NCBI GenBank assembly: GCA_039566865.1
Contig: CM076961.1
Location: 8,517,501-8,581,500, forward strand
Length of the DNA stretch: 64,000 nucleotides
Direction: 5' to 3'
Source of the DNA: Aurelia coerulea
Taxonomy: Eukaryota; Cnidaria; Scyphozoa; Semaeostomeae; Ulmaridae
The notes under the pieces are model-generated. The model made no database searches, was not told the DNA's origin, and was given only the letters and a program-made list of their open reading frames with translations. A program made the translations under genes and the position numbers. Shown piece by piece: positions 56,836 through 64,000 of this stretch (positions within the stretch are counted from its first letter, which is position 1; each line of letters begins with the position of its first letter).

Positions 56836-57590
56836 ATCGAGAGAAGTTGTACGCAGAACTTGGTTGGGAGTCGTTGAGTTCCCGAAGATGGAGTAGACGC
56901 CTTACGTTGTTTTACAAAATGATAAATAATCTGATGCCTGAATATACAACGGATCCAATCCCTCAATTTCAGCAGCCGCATTACTCTCTTCGCAATCAGG
57001 ATGTCATTGGGCGAATATGGACAAGGAAAGAAAATTCAAATCTGATTTTTATCCCAATTGCCTGTCAGAATGGAATGAACTAGGTCCGGAGGTTAGACTT
57101 GCACCATCGGTCGCTATATTAAAAGAAAGCTGATCTCCATTATCCACCCCCTTCTAAATTTGTCTTTAGGATTCATGATCCAATAGATTCATCATCCTAT
57201 CTGACTCAACTTAGAGTGGGTCTTAATAAGTTACGCTTTCACAAATTCAAGCATAATTTTAGGGACTCCATAAATACAATGTGCCCCACAAACGATGATA
57301 TTGAGATTACCGAACACTTGTTGTTGCGCTGCCCCTCCTTTGGGGTTGAACGTCGAAATCTTCTCGCTAGTGTTCTATTTGCTGCGACCATTTGGATATA
57401 TCGTTCTTTCAAATGAGGTTTTAACGCAACTTTTATTGTATGGTGATAAAGACCTTTCAAAAGACCTCAACAGAAATATACTCGAGTTGACTCTTCATTA
57501 CTTCACTCCCTTACTGACCCCCCTGTCAACAACACTGTTAGAAGTCATAAGGTTAAAGTCATAATTCTCAAGATAATGGTAAAATTATAA
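56836..57590 (+). mobile_element. LINE 3' protein remnant of another clade
   Basis: Plus-strand frames, with shifts, read LGWESLSSRRWSRRLTLFYK, INNLMPEYTTDPIPQ, LRVGLNKLRFHKFKHNF and a C-x-C...E-H-LL-RC motif. This C-terminal layout with a Cys/His motif is common in cnidarian LINE proteins. It abuts the truncated minus-strand LINE. Confidence 0.65.
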
Positions 57591-58058
57591 ATCTTGATTT
57601 TTTGTCAATTACTGCCTTGTTTATTTCATTTGTGCAAGGTTTCATTCACGAACTAATTTCCCGTTGCAGTCAATTTCATCATTTTATCTATCAATAATTT
57701 GAAGTAACCATATAAATTCATACTCCTTGCAAAACCCTCCTCCCTTTGCTTCATTTTCAAAAATATCCCGTAGACCTCCTTATTCCTTCCCCCGGCACTC
57801 ACAGTTTAATAATCCTGCCTAGGTTTGCTATGAAGAGATAATTTCAACCAGGTAACTGCGAAGGCGTCGTTATGAATTTAGGGTACGTCCAAATTAGACG
57901 CCATGCCAAAGATTTGGCCGTTCAGACCGGCTTGCGTTTGAACGGAACATTTACCAAGACAAACAAGAAGCTAGTCGTTACATTTAAGTTTAGCTTTCAG
58001 AAAGAGTTAATGAACATTTTTATCGTGATTTGCCCAGTCCTAGGGCATTTCCTTATTT
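57591..58058. other. No feature seen
   Basis: Probably the 3' UTR of the preceding LINE followed by unique sequence. Confidence 0.3.
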
Positions 58059-58390
58059 TTAAATAAATTTTGTTGCGAAACCTGACCATTTAGGGCGAAG
58101 CCTCTCTAGCAACAAGTAAGCAAGTTGTGATGCGTGCTCAAATATTCCCGATACCTTTGGAGTAAAGCCCTTTTGGATGTTGCACTCAATAAAATCATTT
58201 GGATTCAGAAACTGGAAAATTCTGTTTCGTACAGAAAAAGGTATAAACTTCAAGAAAACACATTGTAAAGAGATCGGCCAGAAATTTTGAGGATCATCAT
58301 TTGGGCCTTTTTTATGAATTAAGACTGTGATTCCAATCACAGGTGACTGTTTCCTTTCCCAGGCAGTTCTGATGATTTCCAGCAACTATG
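58059..58390 (-). mobile_element. RT fragment of an R2/NeSL-like LINE
   Basis: The minus-strand frame reads LIHKKGPNDDPQNFWPISLQ and then FIECNIQKGFTPKVSGIFEH. The IQKGF-P-VSG-EH motif differs from the L2-type elements here and resembles R2-group reverse transcriptases. It stops before motif A. Confidence 0.65.
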
Positions 58391-58689
58391 TACGTAAATA
58401 AGGACATCACTTCAGAGTTATTACAGAAATGTGATAAGAGGGCAGGCAGCATTTGCTGTTTTCATTTTAGTAATAATGTTGCTGCTTTTTAGTAATAATG
58501 TTGCTGCTTGCTATTCTCATAATAGTAATAATAATAACGATAGTAAGAAAACTAAACTATTAAAAGCAAAACGTTTCGCTTATAAAATCTTCATCAGTGT
58601 TCATATTAAAAAATTAAAAAAATGTCTCGAATGCGGTCGGTTATGATCGAAATTATATAGGCCTATTACTACTAATAATGATCGTAATA

Positions 58690-59500
58690 ATAATAACAAT
58701 CTTCTCACAGACGATGATGAAACTGCGGACATTTTCCAATCTCTTCCCCTTATGGCTTACAGACATGATAGAAATATCAGAGACATCCTCGTCTGCACAA
58801 AATTGCCATCCACAACTGAGCAATCTGGAACAACACCCTGCAACCTTCTGAAATGCCGTACGTTCAACCAAAATAATCAACAACAACAATTCCTTCCACA
58901 TCAATGCCAATTTCACGTGCTCGTCCGCCTGTTTAGTGTACTGCATCAGCTGCAAACAATGCGATATGTTATACATTGGCGAGACTTCCCGACAACCGAA
59001 ACGTAGAGAAGAGAGTTCATCTCCAAGAATTCCACAGAGATGACCCTGACTTCAAAGTATCTGAACATTTCAAACTGGCAGCCATACCATCACAGACATG
59101 TCAATAACTGGCCTTTCCTACGCACCTTTGGACTCTAATAAACGCAAAACCTTAGAATAACGTATCATCTTTAAGCTTGGAACTCTTATCCCTACAAGAC
59201 TTAACAAACAATTTTCATGTCTCTCGTAGTATTGTTACTAGAGTTGCTTCTTTCCCTCCCTCCTTTCCATTTTTTTTTCTCTCTTCTTTTTTGCTTACCT
59301 TATCATTTCACTTTATTCATTTTACTATCACGGTGTATTCCACGTCGCATTCTATGCCTAATTCTGTTGCCGCTCTCCTAATCACTGATCTATCTTTCGA
59401 AATTACCTTTCGACTCAATCATTCTATGCTCGCTTCTCTTTCTATCTTTAAACCTGATGAAGAGTTATGCTCGAACCGTCGTTAAAATCTTAGTCTTTGT
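58690..59500 (+). mobile_element. Penelope-like retroelement remnant with GIY-YIG domain
   Basis: Plus-strand frames with shifts give AYRHDRNIRDILV, then NANFTCSSACLVYCISC, KQCDMLYIGETSRQPKRR and near the end DEELCSNRR. A Cys-rich spacer followed by Y-x-I...YIGE is the GIY-YIG endonuclease block at the C-terminus of Penelope-like elements. The RT part is missing and frames are broken. Confidence 0.65.
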
Positions 59501-59708
59501 ACGATGTCGAATTTTTAAATGAATTTATGTTTTTATTGATACAGCAGATGTAGGCCAAGATCCGTTTGATCGCTTCTTTGGTAGTAGAAGTGAGAAGATT
59601 ATCTATATCATAAACCTGGCCAATCTTCCTTCGCCGAAAGTCTTCTTCCCATAAAGTACCAAAATTGATCCCTTTATAACGCAACAAATGTCCAAATTTT
59701 TGCAACAT
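59490..59708 (-). CDS. Unrecognised protein-like frame
   Basis: A 72-codon minus-strand frame reads LQKFGHLLRYKGINFGTLWE, FRRRKIGQVYDIDNLL and KEAIKRILAYICC. The composition looks protein-like. Splice sites are weak. It could be part of a retroelement next to the Penelope remnant or an exon. Confidence 0.25.
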   Translation of the reverse strand: MLQKFGHLLRYKGINFGTLWEEDFRRRKIGQVYDIDNLLTSTTKEAIKRILAYICCINKNINSFKNSTSYKD

Positions 59709-60530
59709 AGACTGTTCATTGTTATTTTAAACCTTGGGTTGGATGTGTGTAGGATAGTTATAGGTTGCTGCGAGATATGCTTTTGTGCCGTCGAAAAAGA
59801 TTTCTAAATGTTCTTTTTACCAAATTTAAGAGAGAAAACAATGTTTCATAAGATCTTTAATTTAGTTCTTGAAGTATTCAAGAAACAAGGAGTAATTTTT
59901 TTGGTTTTATTCGATGAAAAGGGCGAATAAACAACCCAAACTTGACCTTTATCCAGAGTTTCATCATGGTTTTATGTGTAAAACATTGCACGGTATTGTC
60001 TTTATCTAAACACTTTACGTCACAGCGGCCTGGTACTCAACGGTCTGACCGCATAGAATTGCCGCAACTTTTTGGGGCTGTTCAACCCCATTTTCTGAAG
60101 AAATGAAAGTCTAAATTCAGAAATGAAATACATCATGATAATCAGCGATTGCCTAAGATAAGACAAAACAATTTTTTGGGTCATATTCACTTTAGCTACA
60201 GTTTCACGGTTTCAGCTCCATTACTAAGACTTTGTGATATTCTAGCTGTCGTATTCTCAAATTATACAGAGTATAATGCTTGTCAGTTTAGTAGCAGATG
60301 TGAATCATTTCCGAACCTCATGCAGTTGCTGACGTCGAATACAATTGTTATTTTCAAAAATAAATTTTTTTGTCTAACGCCAGATGCTATCCATTATCAA
60401 CACTTGGATGTGCAAGTGAAGCATGTAAGCTTAACGATTATACATGGAAAAAAATACACAGTTTTGAAATGTGGATGTACCGAAAAATGCTTAAGATCAC
60501 ATACACAGTCATACCGTAAATGAGGAGGTC
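59709..60530. other. No gene recognised
   Basis: Contains a 124-codon plus-strand frame (60149-60523) with no motif, Kozak context or codon pattern that supports a gene. Confidence 0.25.
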
Positions 60531-61060
60531 TTCAAACGTGCCAAAGAAAAGGAATGTCATTAGAAAAGGACATAACAACACGAAAGACGCAACATTTTGG
60601 TTATTTGAAAAGAAAAGATTGTTAGAAGGGAGAGTGGTGCAAAAAGATCTGGGTGATGTCCCCGTAAAATGTAATATGAAGAACATCATGGAATGGACAA
60701 ATCAAGAGGAGCTGAAGACCGTGGAAACTGGAAGCGAATAACGACGGATCTTTCACAGGAAGCAGGCACCGAGTGATGACGAAAGTTAATTCATCAATTA
60801 CAGATTTCAATTTGAAAACTACAATCCGGCGATACAGATTCTGTCATCCATCAAATTAGGTCAAAATTTGAATCACATTTGGAATCATTCATTTTCTAGC
60901 AAAGTCCGGGGAATGTCATTAGAAAAGGACATAACAACGCGAAATACGCAACATTTTGGTCATTTGAAAAGAAAAGATTGTCAGAAGGGAGAGTGGTGCA
61001 AAAAGATCTGGGTGATGTCCCCGTAAAATGAAAGATGAAGAAAATTATGGAATCAGAAGC
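60531..61060 (+). repeat. Duplicated anonymous segments (direct repeats), third copy at 63332-63553
   Basis: 60550-60680 recurs at about 60905-61040. 60689-60910 recurs at 63332-63553 with one or two changes. One frame over the first copy reads KKRNVIRKGHNNTKDATFWL, LLEGRVVQKDLGDVPVKC and ends at 60741. The repeats may be pieces of one mobile element whose ends are not visible. Confidence 0.6.
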
Positions 61061-61175
61061 GCCGGGAGGGGGGGGGGGGGGCAAGAGGGGCGGTCGCCAC
61101 CCAATATTCTCCAGGACCACTTTTCTAATTCGTCTAATTCCGTTGTAAAATTATTGGGGGGGGGGGGGGGGTAAG
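61061..61175. repeat. Two long G-runs
   Basis: Runs of about 16 G (61066-61081) and about 19 G (61154-61172) lie 75 bp apart. Such runs mark MITE ends elsewhere in the window, but no flanking duplication was found. Confidence 0.6.
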
Positions 61176-61409
61176 GCCGATAATCTTTGGCAATTATAAT
61201 GTGAGTATCGGTTTGTACAATCTTGCTGTCTTATTGCATTTTCCAACGATCTGTATGGCACTGACTCGGAACTATTTTTCTGGTCGCGAAGGCCCTAGAC
61301 CCCCGTTCTATGTGCCCTCCGAGCTTGCACATCTCAACAACATAGCTTGTGAAAGATCTAAGTCAAGATCTTTTTCACAAACCAAATGAGGAGAAAGTAG
61401 TTCTATATA

Positions 61410-62023
61410 CCGGGTGACCCAGAAAAAGTGACTCAACGCAATCTGTCATGGAAAAAGAAGTAAGTGGCAGATTGAAATATTTCAAACGTTGTTCTGTCCC
61501 TAAAAGACCAGCCTACATTGTGAATATTTTTCGCAATTTTTTGGGCCTGGGAAAGTTCCCGAATTAAGGATTTTGAGGAAAAGGGCAGGTTTGAAATTCT
61601 CAAAAAGTCATCAAAAACAGGCGATCGATTTGAAGGCATTTCAGTTCTTCAAAACAACGAGGAGCGTGTTTCATTCTGCCTGAGAATAGTTTAAGTACCT
61701 AGGGACTATAAACTTGCTCTGAAGACTTCCGACTGGGTTACCTATTCCCAGTTTGAAATGAAAACGCTCCTCGTTGTTTTGAAGATTTGAAATGGCTGTA
61801 AATCGATCCCCTGTTTTTGACGAATTTTTGGGGATTTCAGGCATGCTCTTTTCCTCGAAATCCTTAATTTTGGAAATTTACCGTGCCGAAAAAAATTTCG
61901 AAAAATACTCATAGCATAAGCTAGTCTTTTAGCGACAGAACAACATTTGAAGCATTTCAATCGGCCACTTACTTAATTTTCTGTAACAGATTGCGCTGGG
62001 TCACTTTTTTCTAAGTCACCCGG
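61410..62023. mobile_element. Compact long-TIR TA MITE (CCGGGTGACCC family), reference copy
   Basis: The 614-bp element has ends CCGGGTGACCCAGAAAAAGT and the inverse, next to TA (61408-61409, 62024-62025). The inverted repeats take up nearly the whole length, meeting near 61690. It has no insertion and serves as the model for reading the copies at 22070 and 35178. Confidence 0.85.
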
Positions 62024-62025
62024 TA

Positions 62026-63331
62026 GGATGGGTAGTAGGGTAAGATTCTTTCGGAGAAATTATGGAAAGTGAATGGGAGAGTCGTTCTAAGCCAATGTAT
62101 AGGTTGGATTTTTGAAAAATTTCCGAGACAAACTATCACAGAACTGTCAAAATTTCAATTTTGAGGCCAGGCAAATTGGATTGTTAGAACCGTTCTGGGA
62201 CAAATTATAGTGTGTTTGCGCAAAACTTTTCCTGTGGTGGTAATTCATACAAATACTGTTACCTAATTATGAAAGTTTTCAATTGGGCACTGGTGAAGAT
62301 GGGATGCATTCTAAACCAAAGAATATAATATTTTTACAAAAATAGTTTCCTAGGGATGCTATTTTAAACAACTGTTACGAAATGATCAACAATTCTATTT
62401 CACCACCAGGTAACATGTGATCGGTAGAAGTGTTCTAAGCCAAAGTAAAGGGCGTGTCCCAGAAAATTTTCCTGGGGGCTTTGCCCCCAGAACCCCTCAT
62501 CCAGTGACTGATTTGACGTGAGTTCCATGAGTTTGAGAACTTAGTCAAGATTTCATAGATAGATTTGTCTCTGAGAATAGAATTACGATAATTATGAAAA
62601 TGAGATCCGCGATGAAAATAACAAACGATTTCAAAATCAGTTCAATTACGCTTATATAAGGGGCTACAAACTAGGCCCCTTATATGTGTCAATAAGGAAA
62701 AATGTGGCTGGCTGAAGGAGAACCATTTAAGATAAACTTAGGCCTTATGATCATATGAAGGTCCAAAATTGGTTTGGTGGGATGCTTTTCATTTCAAAAT
62801 TTTATCAGTTATTAATTAGTTAAGAAACATTTGATAGCATTTAAGGCAATCTAAAGGGCGTGGCTGCAAAAATTTTATCGTGGGGGTACCCCCGCACCCC
62901 CCTAGCTTCGCTCACCTTCGATCTCATCATGGGAAATAATTAAAAACTCGGGCTAAATCTGCCCCTGATTGTATACTGAACTTTGAAGCTTCTGCTGGTC
63001 CCGATGCCCTCTTTTTCACAAACCATATACTTCAGATTTTTGAATCTGAGAGAACTTGACAGCCCTTCGATAATTCCATTACGGAGTGACGTTTTAGATT
63101 CGTTGCGGAAATTTTTGGAAATCTGAAGTTCGTCGTTCGGTCGCCGGTAGGACATCATTTTCAAATTGTGGTACCCTACTTGTGATATTTCAACAGATTC
63201 ATTTATCTTTATGTCAACCTATAAAAGGGGCGTTGGCCGCATTTACAGCCAAAGTAGAGGGCGTGGTCCAAAAAAAAGGCCCCGTTGTGTTTGGCCCCCC
63301 CAATAAAAAAATCCTGGCGGCGCCACTGCAT
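62026..63331. other. No gene; scattered AGGGCGTGG motifs
   Basis: AAAGGGCGTG occurs near 62449 and 62855 and GAGGGCGTGG near 63258, each followed within 60 bp by GGGGGC or CCCCC hairpins, as at 15530 and 27385. A shared small repeat family is likely but its ends are not defined. Confidence 0.4.
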
Positions 63332-63681
63332 GGAATGGACAAATCAAGAGGAGCTGAAGACCGTGGAAACTGGAAGCGAATAACGACGGATCTTTCACAG
63401 GAAGCAGGCACCGAGTGATGACGAAAGTTAATTCATCAATTACAGATTTCAATTTGAAAACTACAATCCGGCGATACAGATTCTGTCATCCATCAAATTA
63501 GGTCAAAATTTGTATTACATTTGGAATCATTCATTTTCTAGCACAGTCCGGGCAAGGGCTTCTCCAAACAATCAGTTTATCACCTCATAGTAGTAGTATT
63601 ACGACAAGATCAGTATTTGCTGTAAAAATGTAAAGTGAGAAGAATTAAAAAATTAGGATATAGAACTGTCAAAATTCATAC

Positions 63682-63744
63682 CATTTAGTTCGTCAATTTG
63701 CTCTCGTACTTGACTAACTTCACTTTGGGCAGTTTCAAGTTGCT
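63682..63744 (-). CDS. Exon (1st seen) of the coiled-coil gene, 63 nt
   Basis: On the minus strand a TTACACCGTTGCAG acceptor and a GTATGA donor bound 63 nt, phase 1 at both ends. The peptide is QLETAQSEVSQVREQIDELN, with Leu/Val/Ile at a and d positions as in a coiled coil. Earlier exons must lie beyond the right edge. No other known gene fits, so the protein's family is open. Confidence 0.75.
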
Positions 63745-64000
63745 CTGCAACGGTGTAAGAAAGTAATAATGTAATTATCCAATAATGTAATAGTGAGCAT
63801 AGGTTCCAAATCTTTAACTCGGCGTAAAAAGTTGGGTGTAAAATTCAATGACCTATTTCTTCTGATTGAATGGCTTCGAAGAAACTTTAGATACTTATCT
63901 ATAATTCTACCGTTGGACTTTTCAGAAATTTAGAATATATTTCAAAATTACAGCGTATTTTAAATATTAGCTCATTTTAGGATGTGACGTCATCAATTTC
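63745..64000. other. Intron of the coiled-coil gene
   Basis: AT-rich, no feature seen. Confidence 0.35.

Overview
This is a window of nuclear DNA from an animal. It is AT-rich, has almost no long open frames, and contains spliced genes with GT-AG introns, a tRNA-type SINE, and several clades of LINE and DNA transposon. Three things recall cnidarian repeats: the LINE protein ends (for example a CNCRLCKTYIPRVGFL-like C-terminus), an esterase-like LINE ORF1, and abundant TACCGGGTGTCCC-type elements. A cnidarian (coral, anemone or octocoral) is my best guess, but another marine invertebrate is possible. Every family name rests on motifs read by eye; no database search was run.

Host genes. Both recognised genes lie on the minus strand. 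At 1-98 is the first coding exon of a gene resembling the anaphase-promoting complex subunit ANAPC4; the rest lies off the left edge. From 63744 down to 17071 I can string together nine small exons of one gene: 63682-63744, 49445-49507, 45806-45868, 43646-43774, 41289-41337, 34648-34717, 32692-32769, 17907-18041 and 17071-17211. Each has plausible splice sites and every junction is phase-compatible. The product has a coiled-coil region, an acidic linker, a Thr/Pro-rich stretch, one transmembrane helix and a short tail. Its family is not certain. Its introns hold nearly all of the mobile DNA described here.

Mobile DNA. Left part (1-16.5 kb): a palindromic TA-flanked element split by a piggyBac-like MITE; a TTAA-flanked palindrome (4394-13382) holding a nearly intact LINE and two head-to-tail elements with identical ends, one carrying a higher-order minisatellite. 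Middle (18-41 kb): interrupted LINEs and two nested stacks. At 22070-28811 a long-TIR element contains foldbacks and a PIF/Harbinger-like element, which contains a G-rich TA element, which contains a Mutator-like foldback. At 35178-41207 the same outer family contains a G-rich TA element, which contains a TTAA element with a decayed THAP zinc finger (Kolobok-like), which contains a 168-bp MITE. Right part (42-64 kb): TA MITEs, an 8-bp-TSD MITE family with CCCGGGGG ends, a tRNA-SINE split by a Mutator-like palindrome, a LINE split by another LINE and by a TTAA element that carries an RFX-type winged-helix exon, a Penelope-like remnant with a GIY-YIG domain, and duplicated anonymous segments.

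No rRNA gene, CRISPR array, bacterial operon or viral genome was seen. The main value of the window is the set of datable nested insertions, several with target duplications that let the empty site be read directly, and the exon chain threaded through them.
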